NCBI RefSeq assembly: GCF_027942865.1
Contig: NC_134510.1
Location: 20,081,209-20,145,208 of the forward strand
Direction of reading: 5' to 3'
DNA: 64,000 nucleotides
Source of the DNA: Odontesthes bonariensis
Taxonomy: Eukaryota > Chordata > Actinopteri > Atheriniformes > Atherinopsidae
Below the pieces are notes generated by a model. It worked only from the letters and a program-made list of their open reading frames with translations, was not told the origin of the DNA and did not search any database. Numbering within the stretch: the first letter of the stretch is position 1; each line of letters opens with the position of its first letter. A program made the translations under genes and the position numbers. Of this stretch, positions 36,071 to 50,799 are shown piece by piece.

Positions 36071-39000
36071 TTTCTCAATACGAGCAAGTTCACACAAGGT
36101 CCAGAGGGACTAGGATGTCAAGACAAGTGTCAATCCATGCATCCTGCTAAGTAACACAGTGTTAGTTACAACCAAACACATACTTTGCCCAGCTTCTTAA
36201 CCACAACTACAGGGCAGCAGAGTTGCTGTAAGTGGAGATTATTTTCTATTGCTCAACAATTTATTCCAATATAAAAATGATGGAAAACCCCAATGAGCCT
36301 GTGGTGTGACTAAAATATGCCCTAATCTACTGCAAACCAACTGGCCCACTTTGCACTGGCAGATGTGCAGAAATGTGTCAACGGCTGCTCTCATTGTTTC
36401 TGGGAGGTGCAGTCTAATACGGCCACAAGGGATGGCCACACTCAACTCTTGACTGTTTCCAGGGTATCATAGCAAAACACACACTGCTTCTGACTGCAAT
36501 AAGATCATAGTCTACATGACCCACTCATCACATGAATATTTTTCTCTCCATTGACCACCCAACATGTTCATGTTGCTCTTAAGAGTAATCGAGTCCAAAG
36601 GTCACATGATGACCCATGGTAAGTGAATTAGGGGTGCATTCCTCCAGCTGTCATCGCCTCCGAAAAATCTGCTTTTTGGAGAAATCTGACTCCCAAAAGC
36701 AGACTCGCTACTCTCCTCCATCCTCTACTACCATCCCACTCATCCTCAAGCCTGCATCCTCCCGCCTCTGAGACAGATAATTTGAATACAAAGCAGAGAC
36801 AAAGATTTCCTTAAAATAGAGAGGCTGTTTGAAAAGAACACTGCAAGGACAGACCCAGCAGACAAAGAGAAAAAAAGAGAAAGAAAAAGAAGAAGAACTG
36901 AAAGACAGAAGGATTAACAGGCTTAAAGAGAGCACAGAGAGCACTGAGACACAGCATTGATGTAGGATAGGTGGCTGTACACATCGATTTCCTGTTAGTT
37001 CTTGCCTTGTTATGTGCAGCTGATTTGTCATCCAATACAGGCTGAAGCACTGTCTCTGAACATACCCTAAGCCAGGCTTCGCTGGCTTCCACATATCGAT
37101 ATACACACAGTAGATCATTATGTGTGCTGCCTCTGTGAATGTTCCCCATTGGTCATGTTTACTCAAAGAGCTTTCTGTCCTGCAGGGTCACTAGATAATC
37201 TAGCAAGCTCTCTCTTCAGATACATGATTTGCATACCACAGGACTGCAAATTTGGGATCAAAATGCCACATAATGAAGCATATAAGCCACGACAGTTGAC
37301 AAAGCTCCACATATCAAATTGCATTAGGTGACTTTGCTGTAAAATATCCCCCACCCATTCAAAAAAACTTCAACAAGTCAAGCATACATGCTGTCTGCTC
37401 ACACCTCTAAATATCACCCATAGCAATGTCCTGTAAAAGTACCCTCCCAGCTCTCCCAAGCGGCAAGAAGGGAATGCAACTTATATTAGCGTATTAACAT
37501 TGTAGCAGATATCAAATCATATCAAATCTTTTGTTTAAGAAGCCACAAAGTTTAAGCTGTGACTTGAGATTGAAGCCAACGTACCAGTTACGTCAACCAC
37601 TTATCTACTTCTTAAGAAATACACATTGCAAGGAAAAATATTTCATTGGGTTTCTCATGTGTCTCTGGGCTTGTCACTGCTGCATACCATTGTTTTCAAA
37701 CTGAATGAGCCACCTGACATTAATTTGACCTTGTTTCAGGAAAGGAAATGCAAACAATGCTCAGCCTCTCACATCTAATTGTTTAAATGCAGTTTGTCAA
37801 AGCTGGATGTGAGGTATCAAATTCAAACAGGCAAACAAGGCATAAGGATCAGTGGGGTTAACATGCTAACATTGCTAGACCTACTTTGCTTTGTGTCCTC
37901 AGCTCTTTCCAGGCATGACTTATGTAACATTAATGGCTTCATCAATTTGTTAAAGCGTTTAAACATTGGTCACTTCTCTGCACATCTTCATTCAAACAGA
38001 ACTCTGAAAGGGACAGAGTGCCATGATGCACATGATATTTGCAATTCAAGCATTATTGAACAGTAAGTGAAATGATGTTCTCACATCATGTATTATCGCC
38101 ATAACAGCTAATATTAGCTGCCAGTCAAGCAGTGGTTATGTAAAACATGACAAGGAAGCAGCTGAAAATATCACTTTTCCACATTTTTAACCGTATTGAT
38201 GAGAATGTGTATAATTCTTATTCGTGAAGGTTTAATTTCACAACAGTAAAAGCGTAGCTGTTATCAATATGAGAAAAACTAGGATTTTATTTTTACGCAA
38301 GGAAACTATCTCTCAAATCATCACTGTATGGGAAGCTGCACCACAACACAAAACTACAGTTAGTTTTTTTACGAAAAAATGCATATCAAGCTGACAAGCA
38401 CGTCACATTGTGTTAAACAAAATGCCAAGGGATGGGAGCAATAAACGATACTGATATGCAATCAGTCAGAGAGCAGCTTCAATTGAAGCTCAAAATAATT
38501 TCGTTCCAGCTCTTTTAGCTCAAACAATAGAAAACAAAAGGATGAGGTGATCTAGCTATGGTTAACACATTGAGTAGAAAAGTTCGGACGGTGTTATTTA
38601 TTTATCTAACAATGTGATCTGTCGGATTTCTCAAAACATCTGACCAGAAGCCAAATTTCCCCCACTGCTACCGTGGGTGTTTGTCTGCAGCAGTTGAGAT
38701 ATGTGACTCGATATTTGCTGATAGTGATATAGATATGTTACCAGGTCTAACCCGGTAAGAGTGCTTTCACAAAATGCAAAGGAAATTCACCAGAATGCAC
38801 ACCTGACCCAACATGTTCAAGTGCCACCAGATTAATGGAAAGTGGTGGATGTCTGAAAGGGGCTTAATGGAATGACAAAATGTGCTGCGATTGAAATATA
38901 GCGGCTTTTAACCGAACACATCAATATTTTTGGACAATCTGGGTGACCACAAGTTTGTGATGAAGGCCAAAGCTTGCTGGAGATGAGAGGCAGATATAGA

Positions 39001-41139
39001 GAGACAGCGCCATAAATAGCAACCAATTCCTTCAAGGTGCCGTGGACTGGGCCTTGACACTTGTGGTGGTGCAGCGGTGGAGGGATGAAGCTGTGAAGCA
39101 GACAGACTGCGATGACAGTTGTGAGAAATGAAGCAAGGATACCTTAAATGCCTTCAGTGAGAGATAAATGTAAAGATGCTAACATCAGTTATTCATTATA
39201 GCTAGATGCAAAGAATGGAAACATGGAAATTCCACCCGCAAGCACCTGTAAAGCTTCCCAAATAACCCTTTATACAATGTTTGTTTGGACCATTTAAAAA
39301 TGGGGCAGATGTTTTGTACTATGCTCAGCTAATTTGGCTAAGACCGGCTAAGCTCAGCGAGCCAGATGCCCACTTTAGCCTTCCAGACTACTTCAGTAAC
39401 AGACAGATATAAAAGTTCAGTCAATCTTCTCCTTTAACTCTCTACAATCAACACAGGAACACCCCATCATGAATCCCAGAGCAAGCTTTCTGACACAGTT
39501 CCAGTTTTCTTGATGGAAGGAATTTCAGTCACTTTAATACTTCGACTTCAATGCCTCGGTCGCCGGTGGACGGACCTCTGTTCACCTTCACTCAGCTGAT
39601 TCAGCTTTGTCTGGAAAGTGCATCTGTTTTATGGATCTTTTAACCGTCATTTAGTCTGCACAGGCTTGCTGTGTGGTGTAAAAGGATAGTTAATGAAACA
39701 AGACTGATGAAGAAAGAGCGATATTGGTTAACAAAGTCTTAATCTGAGATTTTTGTGGTCGGCAACTTTTGATTCAACCTATTTTAGCCAGCTATTTTTT
39801 CTTGAGGAGAGAAAATGACAATCTTCAAGATATGTTTGAAAAGGTAAATCTGAGGGAACAGCAGCAATCAAACTGGGGACCGATAGTGTGAAAGTCCTTA
39901 TCTCTGTCATTAGGCTACTGAAAATTGAGCAGTGCTTTAAATAAACGTGACACTTAAAAAACAAAAATGAAGATACAGCAAAACAATGTATAGCATGAAA
40001 TAACTGTGCCTCTTCTTATATATGCTTGTCTCTTCTACTGTGGTAAACAACAACCTCCAAACTGACCTACGTGATTTTGATACTTTAATGAAATCACGCT
40101 CTCCATTGAATACGCACAGAATATTTGCTGCCCAAAGGGCACATTTTTGTATGCTTGGTCAAGTTGCCCCAAAACTATTTGTAACAATGAATCATGGACA
40201 TAGGAATTCTCAAAGTGTTTCATCCCCAATACTAGAAAAGACTATGGATAACGTCAGACTATTCTCTAGCACTGACACAACACCGAAGAAGTCTGGCTAT
40301 GCAAAATTACAAGTGAAGAGGTGGAAAAATTAAACACCTCGAGCAGGTCACCTACTTTGGCCAAATCTAATTCACAACAGATGGACTGACATAAGAATTT
40401 TCCAACAAGATAGAAACTCATTTAGAGACCACATGAAAAAGATGATGAGAAAGTCATAAGCCTGGGCCTACAAAATTCAAACAAATGGCAAGATGTGCCC
40501 TCCAGAAAGCAGCTAAACTGAGAGCGAAAATCTAATCTAAAGACAGCGAAAATCTAATCTGGTGCCTCGCACGTCGGATAACTTTCAATACCGACACCAA
40601 AAACTGACTACAAATATTCAAAGTGTGCACATCATCAAAGTTCAACAGAACCTGAACAAATGCAACAAAGTGAAGGAAATGAACAACAAGCTCCACAGTG
40701 AGAACACTGTGAAATTTATGATCAGGCACACACACACACACACACATCATATATACAGTAATACACACAAAGATACTCAAAACACACACTGATTAATGTA
40801 CAAATGAGATTACAGGACTCAAGCCTTGGCAGATGTTGTCTTGCCAGACGCACAGTTTTCATTTCGCTCAGTGCGGTCTGACACGTCTCAATTGGTGTTT
40901 GGTTTGAGAACTGCGAAAAGAAGGATTAACGAGGCATCAGCATAAACCTTTCTTGTCTTTATGGATTCATCTGATTTAATAGAAGGGGTTGATGATTTCA
41001 GTGTTCGATATTACAATATCATCACGAGTAAAAATCAGGTCAAAAGTATTTAGTGAAAACTGTCACGCATGGGCTAATCGAGGTAATATTGTAACACTAA
41101 CAGTCATGGCGGGTGTGTGTATGGAGTGGCGGACCTTTT
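36071..41139. other. Non-genic stretch with a LINE scrap
   Basis: Apart from the LINE-like fragment (40330-40560), a CA microsatellite (about 40729-40746) and a short direct duplication of GCGAAAATCTAATCT (40519-40560), I see nothing recognisable here. Confidence 0.5.
40330..40560 (+). mobile_element. Degenerate non-LTR retrotransposon reverse-transcriptase fragment
   Basis: The frame giving KIKHLEQVTYFGQI then FTTDGLT, EFSNKIETHLE and, after breaks, ALQKAAKLRAKI resembles the end of the RT domain of RTE-like LINEs (the VEQFxYLGSxITxDG...IKxRI pattern). Several stops interrupt it. Clade is uncertain. Confidence 0.42.
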
Positions 41140-41226
41140 GCCCGATGGCAGAGTGGATAGGCTCCAGCCCTCCCTGTGACCCTGAACTGGAATGAGCGGG
41201 TATAGAAAATTGATGGATGGATGGAA
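41140..41226 (+). mobile_element. SINE 3' tail fragment
   Basis: GATAGGCTCCAGCC..TGTGACCCTGAACTGGAATGAGCGGG..GATGGATGGATGG is the 3' end of the same family as the fuller copy at 45241-45600. Confidence 0.75.
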
Positions 41227-43056
41227 GGTCTTGGCAAACAAACTTAGCAATACATACCGACTTTATGTCTTCATGAGGTACAGACTGACATATAAATAAA
41301 TAAATAAAATATTAATGGCTTTTCACCTGATGACGATGGATTACATTGCTCTGCCAGATTTGTCTTTATTACTTTTTGTAATTTAATCTGACTTGTTAAA
41401 GAACACCCGCTGGAAAACCTGTGAGAGCCAGTGCACCCTTCCTTTTTTTTGCTGACTGTAATGTTTCATATTTGCTCATTTTTTACTTTTTACAAAACTC
41501 AATATGAGACAGTTGTTTGATTATTAACACATTTGTTTATGTTGCACCAAACTCACACATATCTATTACCGCCTTAACCAAGTTTTGAGTTATCTTTTTA
41601 AAAAGTTATAACGTCAGTCTGCATGGCCTAAAGCAAGTTGGATTCATCACAATGTTTTTTGCAATCAATCCAAAGGAGATATTTCAGTTTTGATTGAAGT
41701 GGCCATTTGAGCAATAAGTTAAGAGAATAGTGTTGCTATCCATGGCGAGATTTACTGTCACTATATAGAGCATGAGTGTTAACACATCAGTAGATATCTC
41801 CCTGACTTAAGGACTGCTCTGGCTTCTAAGAGACAACATCTTGGTGCCGTTTTTTTTTTTTTTCTCATTATGACAACCAGACAAAAGTATTAAAGACTTG
41901 GCAAATGAGAGACACAATACAATGCAACACTGTGTTCACTATGAAAAACTGCACTGAGGATAATATGATAACGCTGTAGTCACACAGAAAAGCAATAAAC
42001 AGTGCATTACAAGGATTGATGCGATGAAACACTGAAACTTGCTGCAAAGCAACCTGCAGCTTCTGATATCTGTTGTTGCTTTTATTTTTCGGGGGGGGGG
42101 GCAAACAGGGAAGACGTTGTTTGAACAAAAAGTCCATTAAACAGCAACCAACCTCTGGCTCGTGGTTTTGTGATGCCAATGACAACATGACCAACTCGGC
42201 AGGCAAAAACACACAACTACAAACAATCGGAGACTGCGGCTGGACTTAACCAACAAGCTCTCACAAGGCCAATGAGACCATCCATCTCACAGATTCACAG
42301 AGACACATTACACTTCTGCACTGACAAAAGATCTGCCGTGGAATTTAGCTCAAGAACCAAACTGAAGATTTACAGCCTTGCTACAGTAATGGTCATATAG
42401 CCAGTTTTGAAATCATGCACTTCACACACCCCTAAAAATAATGTCCTTGTGTGTCTTTTTTTCTTTTGCTCAGAGACAAATTGATTTCTCCGCTCACCAC
42501 CCCACCCCCCCTCTGTCCTCTTATTCCGCAGCTCTCACCAGGGCTTCCCCTCATCTCCCTCTTCTGTGTAATTTGGGCCACTGTAATGGACACCCCACTC
42601 AGGGGCAGTGAGTGGGAATCCAGCCCCACCGCTCCGGCTACTGTACTCACAAAGAATCCCAATGAGCCGTACATACCCACATGCTACCATATTATGGGGG
42701 CTCTGTGGGGACAGAGAAAAAGAGAGGGAGAATCCTGGTGAACAGGGAGAAAATAGCTGTTTGGAGGGCTGAACCCTCCGTCTTTGAAACCGAAAAGCAT
42801 ACGACCAGCTATGCACCGCCTGTTGTCCCAATGGATGCAGGTGTCAGAGTGAAAAATGGCATCCTGGCCAGAGCCAAAGATGAGCACCACGTGTCCTCTC
42901 CCCTTTACCAACCCCCTCGTCCAGAAACCTGTCAATCAGCTGACACTGGAGCAAGAGCAAAGTCCTCAGAGGACAGAAGCGGTGCCATTAAGCATATTAG
43001 AGTCGCAGAGTGTTGATGAAAAATCAAAGTCTGCAGTGACTACGCTGGGGTTGCTC

Positions 43057-43082
43057 CCTTGCACTGTGCTGACAGTGCAAGG
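43057..43082. repeat. Short perfect hairpin
   Basis: CCTTGCACTGT and its exact reverse complement flank a GCTG loop. The stem does not extend further. Confidence 0.8.
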
Positions 43083-43758
43083 CTGAGGAAAGGGAGGAGG
43101 TGGCCGACTACCTGGATGCAAACAGTAGGAGTGCTGACTGAGGTTGTTGAGGACAGCAGGATTACATAATTAAAACCACTGGAACTCCTCACACTGTGGA
43201 AGTTTCCTACAGCAAGCTCTGACCTTGCAACAATACACATAAGCCCATTTCTTCTGCAGACCGTTGCCTTTGTTGTGGTTGCAAATCCTTAATTATGATA
43301 TGATTCATAATACTCGTTAATTCAATTTTAATGCCATGTGCCTCTGGCTGAATATTATGCTGACAAGTGCTGCAAATCCCTTAAATCTACACGGTGTAAA
43401 TGGGTATAAAACATGCATGGATAGATTTTATGCTTAGGATTTTCAAGTTCCCCCTAACTATTTACCGTATTTCTCCCTTTTCCTCAGTTTCACTCACAAT
43501 CCACCCCACCTCATCCATCTTTCCTCCCCAGGCAGGGATTGAAAACCTTGATTCAACATCCAGCAGCAGAGGATAAACATGTAGCCCTGTGATGAGCGGC
43601 ACTCTCTTTTTTCCCCTCATCTGTTTATTTTCTCAATTACGCTGGGTGAGTCTGTGTCAGCAGCTCTGGGGTTTTGCTCTGGCATGAGGTGGGAGGCAGA
43701 GAAGGGAGGATCCTCTCCTGGGGAGCAGAAGTTTCTAAAGGAGGCATGGCGTCGACGA

Positions 43759-43761
<3 letters not shown>

Positions 43762-43795
<34 letters not shown>

Positions 43796-43797
43796 TG
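43762..43797. repeat. GT microsatellite
   Basis: About 17 GT units with one interruption. Confidence 0.9.
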
Positions 43798-45240
43798 GAA
43801 ATTACCCTGAAAAATACAGTGAGGATTGTGACAAGATACAGGTTGGAGCTAGTGTGCAACAGAACATAGAAAATAAACTGTTTTCTCAGCCTACCAACCT
43901 TAAAGCTGAGCAGCCCTTTAACCCAAACAGCCATCTCTGACTGGTAATTGACCCTGACAAGGGTGTGACAAATTTGACGTGAGATTACTTCACTGAGACT
44001 ACAGAGCATTGTGGAGACAGTTCACCTGCTGTCATTCCTTTTGTTTGACTCTGAGGTTGGTGGATAAAATGTTCTACTCAAAGGATTAAAAGGATTTTCA
44101 GACAGACACCCAAAATAAGCAAAGGTGGTTTTGTCTCGACAAAGAATCAGGAAAACATTATGTTATATAACACTGAAACTTGAATTACAGTTGAAGTACA
44201 CCCCTTTTTTTCTTTTTTTTTGGCACAGATCATAGTTTCCAGTTTCATAGTCCAAGTCCAAAAAAAACAGTATGAGGAGTGTATCTCACTCTGCATCAGA
44301 TTTCTATTTTGCGTTTGCCAATTTATATTTACTTTGCCTACGTCTACATGTGATTGTCAACATTTTTTAGGAGTCCAAGGTGTCTCTTTGTATTGCTGTG
44401 AGGCATTAACTACACAAAGCACAAACACTCCAACAACATGCCATGTGTGCATGATGTATGGGTTTGGATGGCATGGTAACATGCAGCTCTTTCAATCATT
44501 CATGTGTTTGTGACGCATGTTCAAGACCATCATATGACAACAGATTTTTCACTTCTGAGTTACGTTCAGTTAAAAAAATAAACAAAAATGTACTAAAACA
44601 ATTGACCGCTTCCTGGTTGGGTTCAGATAATAATATATCTTTGATAAGGTTAGAAAAAGATTTTGGTTAGGGCTAAAATACATTCTTTTTACAAAGTGAC
44701 CCTCATGGATGCTATATTGACTTGATCACATGTAAAAATAGCATGGAATGTTAAGACTTTGTACTATATGGTTGGCTTTGGCCAATAACTTCACTACTAT
44801 TTGCAATGTAACCGTTACCTTCATGGATGCCTTCCAAATCACATGCAGTTACTCTGAGCACAAGAGGAAAGCTCGGACAACAATTGCACTGAACAGTCGT
44901 CACAAAGCAGATCTTTCTCCTCTTTGACTTCTTTCTAAGCAAAGCTAAAGGAATATCAACAGTGGCAACACAACCGAGAGCTGCCCCCAGATCAAATTAA
45001 TCGACATTCTACATTTATTTATGATACCACCGTTATGCACTGATTACTAATTACTAGAACGGTAATATATCAAAAGATGTGCATTGCTGAAATAATACTG
45101 GCCGTCTCTTAAATGCTGTTTTTTTCCCCTTTTTTCCCAGTCATGCTTGGCATTTTCAAAGCCCCTTTCTGGAAGATAAAATTGGAAAAGCTAGCATCAA
45201 AGAAGGACTTTGCCACACATTTGCTGAATTGTGCGCACAT

Positions 45241-45600
45241 TGGCGCTACATGGTGGTGTCATGGTTAGCACTGTCGCCTCGCAGCAAAAAGGCTGCTGGT
45301 TCAACCAGCTGGGACCTTTCTGTGTGGAGTTTGCATGTTCTCCCCGGGGTACGTCCGGGTTCTCTCTGGGTACTCCTGCTTCCTCTCACAGTCCAAAAAC
45401 ATGCATGTTAGGTTAATCGACTATTCTAAATGAAGTAAGTATGAATATGCATGGTTGTTTATCTCATTTGTCTCTGTGTTGGCCCTGCGATGGACTTGCC
45501 ACCTGTCCAGGATTTACTCTATCTCTCACCCGATGGCAGCTGGGATAGACTCCAGCCCCCTTGCGACCCTGAATTGGCAGGTATAGAGAATGAATGGATG
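45241..45600 (+). mobile_element. tRNA-derived SINE, near full length (teleost type)
   Basis: The 5' part carries tRNA-like promoter boxes (ATGGTTAGCACTGTCGCC and GGTTCAACCAG). The body has the typical GTGTGGAGTTTGCATGTTCT, CAGTCCAAAAACATGCATG and GGCCCTGCGATGGACTTG blocks, and the tail is GGGATAGACTCCAGCCCCCT..GAATGGATG. This family is widespread in fish genomes. Internal substitutions show it is an old copy. Confidence 0.8.
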
Positions 45601-47009
45601 TGCAAACTCTAAATCATTCCCGAGCAATACAGCATGTAAGACTTGGAGTGCTAAAGTTTAAAACATTTGCTTTAGTAAAATGATACAACGAGAAAGTTTC
45701 TTTTCTTTCTTTCCTTCTTTCCTTTTTTTTAGCAATCTCTTGCAATGATAACAAGAGCTTTATTTTGCTTTGAAACAGCCCTAAAGCACTGTAGAGAGAT
45801 ACAGTGGGCGTGGCAATGTTAGATTAGAATATGACAGGCACTCTGATTTTACTGAAGTGCAGTAACAGCCTGTCTTCTGTTCAGTCTCTGTATGAAAGCT
45901 GTCGGTAGGAACGCTCATGCAAATATTGACCTTCAATTAGGTGAAACAGACGCCCTGGCTGAGGGGCTACGATATGGAGGCATCAGCAAAACATTGCACA
46001 CATAAACAGTTACAGAATATATTATATAAACATGCATAGAGTACAAAAATACATCATGTCTGAAAATCCACCATTCTTTGCAATGTGATCTTACATCAAA
46101 CAGAAGCAAAGTGTAAAACGTGGATCCTTCCAAAGGTAGTTTTAACCTCAAACAGGATGTCAGCATAGCATCAGTAGTGTTGCAAAACCACAATAAAAAT
46201 GCACTTTTCTGTGCAAACACTAAACACAAAACAAACCCATTTCTGTAGAGTTATGTGCCCTTTCGTGACGTGAGAAGCAAATGACCTTCCCTACTGATTG
46301 CAGCCGACCACACTTCTGCATAATTAACAGCATATAGCAAGAGGTGTTCTTTGTATGACCTTACCTGACAATGTTAGGGCACAGCTTGCCTGCAGAGACT
46401 AGCTGGTAAATAACAAATATACACGCATGTGTGAAATTCACAGCACATGAATAAACGTCTTTTCAAATACTGCACATAGCACAGTATTCAATGGCAGCCA
46501 TGATATATTAGATCATGCTGCATTGTATGGCCCAAAACATAAAAAGAAGCTTGCCTCAGAGCTCCCTGCAAGCCAGCGCACTTCATAGCATGAGCACACT
46601 GAAGGTAAGAGTGTTCCTCAAGGCTGAACAAGGCAAAAAGTAGACTGACAGCACCATGAGACAGACAAAACAAATCTGGATTCTACTGAGGGCTTCACCA
46701 CAAATTTCTTGGGGCTTTTGAAGAGTACGGCTAAAGAAGGGGTCTGCGGGTTAGTTCAGCCTCTCCGCTTCAGTGGCAGCAGCGTAGCTGGGGAGGATTG
46801 TGCCAGAGGATCGCCCGCTGCCTTGATTTGCTCGGCAGATCCGCGGCAGGGTTGGGAGGATTTTCCCCCTCAAAGCCCTCTTACCCTCCCACAGAGCAGA
46901 AATCCCCTCCAATCCTCACTTGCAGTTACTGCAGGGATGCCTTGCATGCTGAGACAAAGGGCTCCATAATGGGAGAGGAACTGTTTCTGAAGAGAGAAAA
47001 CTGTATATG

Positions 47010-47046
<37 letters not shown>

Positions 47047-50000
47047 CATATATATATATATATAATTAGAAAAGTTGGTAAATATCCTATGTTTTCTTTT
47101 TCTCTCCTACCTCAAACACATGAATATACATATTTATATGCATATGCATTATCATGCAACTGCCACAAAGGAAAATCCTCATGCATTATATAGCAAACGG
47201 AGTTTCAGGAGGAGTTCAACCTCAAGTAAACACCAGTAATTTTTGCAGGTGTTCGGGTAATGAGCACAGATTAGTGTGTTGAAGAGACATCTGGAGATTT
47301 TAATCTGTGCAGATGCACTGTGTGCTGTTGGGTGTGGTCAGAGGGGTGTCTTGGGACCTGGGGAGAGAATGCGAGAGATGTAGAGGAGGTAGAGATATCT
47401 GGTTCTGAAAAATAATACCTCGACTGCATCATCGATCAATAAAAAACATGAGGCATGCATCTACTAATCTTTCAAGGCAAAGCACAGCCCGACTGAAAAG
47501 TCAGGTGGCTGGCCCCCAAAAGCTGTGATTTAATCATTTTATCTTAATATGAATATCCACTAATTGCAACATTACATCTGTTCGTGTGTAGCGTGCATGT
47601 GTGTATGTGTTCCTTTTTTTCATCTTGTCATCAGCCTCTCCCCTGTGTTACACGAATCTCACCAGTGATACCGTGACCCTGCCCTTTCCAGACATACCTG
47701 CGGTGTTTAGCACAGAAGCTTGTAATCACGCTACAACAATAACTGTTGCACAACACTGGCCTACGTGGAAAGTGAACACATACCAAACAAATGCCCTCAA
47801 TGTTGATATAAGAAAAAAAACAGAGAGATCACAAGATATACAGATAAGTACAATGCAAGATATAAATCTGGTCAGAATGGAATAATATATGACTAGGTGC
47901 AAAGTTGCCGTTGCTGTGATGTAATCAACTTGTGGCCTATTTTGAGAAAGGACTGCCATCACAAATGGCAAATCTGCTAACATTCCTCTTGGCTACCAAC
48001 TGCAGGAGAAGGTAATGATTAACTTTAAAGAAGGGAGTGTTTGAATGAGTAAACCCCTCTTCTGTGTGCTCTCTTTCTGCAGAACCTGCACTGCCAGCCT
48101 GACTGTACATATACATCATCTTCTGCATTTATCATGACATAACTTTGGCAAATGCACCTGGGAGACGGCCAAGCAGCCGCGCGATGGTCCCGGACAAACA
48201 AAAGGAAACTTTATCTCCATTTGAAGAGCCAACCAAAACACTGGCCTGAGCAAGAGGCAAGGAAGCTACGCACTGATAGAAAACTGAACCCTGCAACACA
48301 CACACAAACACACACCCTGACCCAATTGATAGAAAAGGAGAACCACAGACTACAGACCAGGTCACTGAACAACAGAGAGCATGTCTTAATAAAAGATCTA
48401 TTCAGAGTACAGTATAATTCAACTGATTGCCAGGAATAAAATTATTAGGGTAGTAGGGCATTTGTGAAGTTGCCAGAATGGCACTCCTGGCCTCCATTTT
48501 GTACTGTGCGTGCTCGTCTAAAATGCGAATCCAAGATCTTGTTCCTCGTTCAGTGTGGTCTCTCCGCACTACACTGGGTCTATTCTTCCATGGTGCTTCA
48601 GAGAACAGAATTAATGGCCAGCAGCAGGAACATGAAAAGGTTGTGTCCACCAGCCACCGGGATTTTACAGCTTGGGTGTGTATCGCAGTGTGTTTGTGTT
48701 TTTCTTCATTTTTTTTCTTTACTTTTTCAGTCGCAGGAGTGCCATCGTTTTTCTCAACCAGTTCTCAAGGAAAACCAAACTTGTTCCAATGTGACATTTA
48801 ACATTTAGCGCAATCCGTCAAACCGCCACTCATGCTTGAAGCAAAACAGACTGCTTGCAAACGCTAACTTTCTCTAAATGTGTTAAGCCATCCTTGTAAC
48901 ACCTGAAGATTTTTGCATCTAACTGTCACTCTTGCTGAAGAAATACAGCTGCTGGTCCTTGACTCCAGCATTGCCGTGGTTATCAATATCTTTTTAATCT
49001 ATGGGAGTTGTGTCTGAAGGTCTGAGCAACTCCACACAGCCGCCTTTGCTGCTGATTGCATTTCTCTACTACTACTTTAATCCACCTTTCCCCAATTCCA
49101 AGTCTGACTCGGTGTGTCAGGGCCAAGCACATTGGGTATTCCAGGTCAATGTGTGAGCACATGACAGCAGGAATATAGCATATAAGGCAGTTATAAATAA
49201 AGTGTCTCTGTGATAACTGGCATAAATTGGCTGGTTTCCATGTGGACTACACACAAAAACGTGTTTGGCTAAAAGGCTGAGGTCTTTCAGTAATCTGTCT
49301 TAGTGCCGACAGATTTATGTTTTACTTGTAGTGTACCTAAGGCAAGCCATTACGCAAGTCTACAGCAATGATACAGGATGCCAAAGCTTTTTGTAATGAT
49401 TTGGCGCTGCTAAGCTGTTGACTAGTATAAAAACAGGTTCTATGCAGATAATAACACATTTACTTCCAGCTTAAAAACTGAGCAATTATTCTTAACGAGC
49501 CACCCCCTGTCATTTCAGCCAAGTTACAATGTTATAAAGACATGAAAGTAAGTCTGACACAGATGTTATTCCCATCTAAGTTAACTCTAAAGATGGCAGC
49601 AATCGCTAAGCGCAGGTTTTTTTTTTAATTTTTAAGGACCAAATGCTTAATGGTGTCAACTAACCTTGGACAATTGCACGGAAAAGGAGAAGTGTTCTCC
49701 TTGGATGCCTGCTGAGCTAGTGCCTTTCTTCAGCCAGCACCACAAGTGGGCCTGATCCAGGCCCGAGAGAAGCACTGTAAGGCTGCCTCTTTGTGCTGAT
49801 TCAACAAGAAATAATTGCATATTGGCTTCTCTCCATTTATCCCCCTTCAACACTTTTCTCTCTTTTTTTTATTTTTTTATTATGGTGCTGAAAGTTAGAG
49901 CACGAGTCAAGTAATATTGCCACATGACTGCTATTGGTTTTTTCTTTTTGTCTTTTAAGGTCCACAATCCTGTGGATTGGATGGGGAGGGGTTTTTTCCC

Positions 50001-50799
50001 AGGAAAAAGTAGCCACTGTGGTCTCTATCTACGAAGAGCAAACACATTTCAAGTCTCATTAAATAAAGTAGTGTCCGAAATGTAAAGAGCGTGCCATGAC
50101 TTCTTCTTGTGTCACATTTCTTTTGGATTGAGGTCAGTACTTCAACTTGACATTCAAAAATATTCACTTTACTCTTTAATCATTCTTTCATAGAACTACT
50201 TGAGAGCTGAGCTTGCTGCGTGACCCACTTTCTCTTGTGATTCAGTTAACAGACGTATGTCCTGATATTTTCCTCTGGAATCCACTGGTCGAATTCTGAT
50301 TTGAATCTTTCTTCAATGGCTACGTTTAGACTTTCCTCTGAAAAAGAGATGGCCAAACAAACAGCAATTTCTGTTTAATTTAACCCTTATGAGGTCATAT
50401 TTGGAGTAAGCACTTATTGAATTAAGCTACAGTGGAGTATTCTAATCTTAGTCACATTGTGTACACAGGCCTAGAGTTGCCTGGTCTGTTTATTATATGC
50501 AACTTTGAGTTTCCTTCTTTCTTTCTTTTTAAGGAATCTAGATGCTTGTTTTGGGGTTATTCTCATTGATAGGTTTGCTTGTTTCTATCACAAGATCTGG
50601 CAACACTGGCAGAGTCAGTGTAGAACAGGCACGGCTGTAGGTAAAAAGAAGTGTATGGGGCGACAAAGAAAGCTGAGTGATGCTCCAGGTTTTGAGGGAT
50701 ATGGCTGCAAAAATTAAGACTTTGGATGGAATATGGCGTGGGGCACCATTGTCCAATTGAACATATAAACTGGAATCATAAAGCATATGTAACTCAGTC
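45601..50799. other. Non-genic stretch with AT microsatellite
   Basis: Holds a long (TA)n tract (about 47012-47063) and pyrimidine tracts near 45700. Short open frames (e.g. 48464-48808) have no recognisable domain. A GC-richer patch at 46740-46970 could be a non-coding exon or regulatory element, but no splice evidence decides it. Confidence 0.5.

Larger units (their letters stand above)
41227..45240. other. Non-genic stretch between SINE copies
   Basis: Contains an 11-bp-arm hairpin (43057-43082), a GT microsatellite (43762-43797), a G-run (about 42090-42100), and GC-richer sequence around 42480-43100 whose open frames overlap on both strands and lack family motifs. No gene could be supported. 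Confidence 0.5.

Noticed and set aside
42432..43016. Cluster of overlapping frames on both strands
   Set aside because: Openness on both strands reflects GC content; no motif or phase-consistent exon chain.
43057..43082. Hairpin as a microRNA precursor
   Set aside because: The stem is only 11 bp with a 4-base loop and does not extend, too short for a precursor.
44170..44230. CAGTTGAAGT near 44188 as a Sleeping Beauty-type terminal repeat
   Set aside because: Only about ten bases match, with no partner repeat or transposase nearby.
48464..48808. 114- and 107-codon overlapping plus-strand frames
   Set aside because: Frames overlap each other, have no domain, and lack convincing splice or promoter context.
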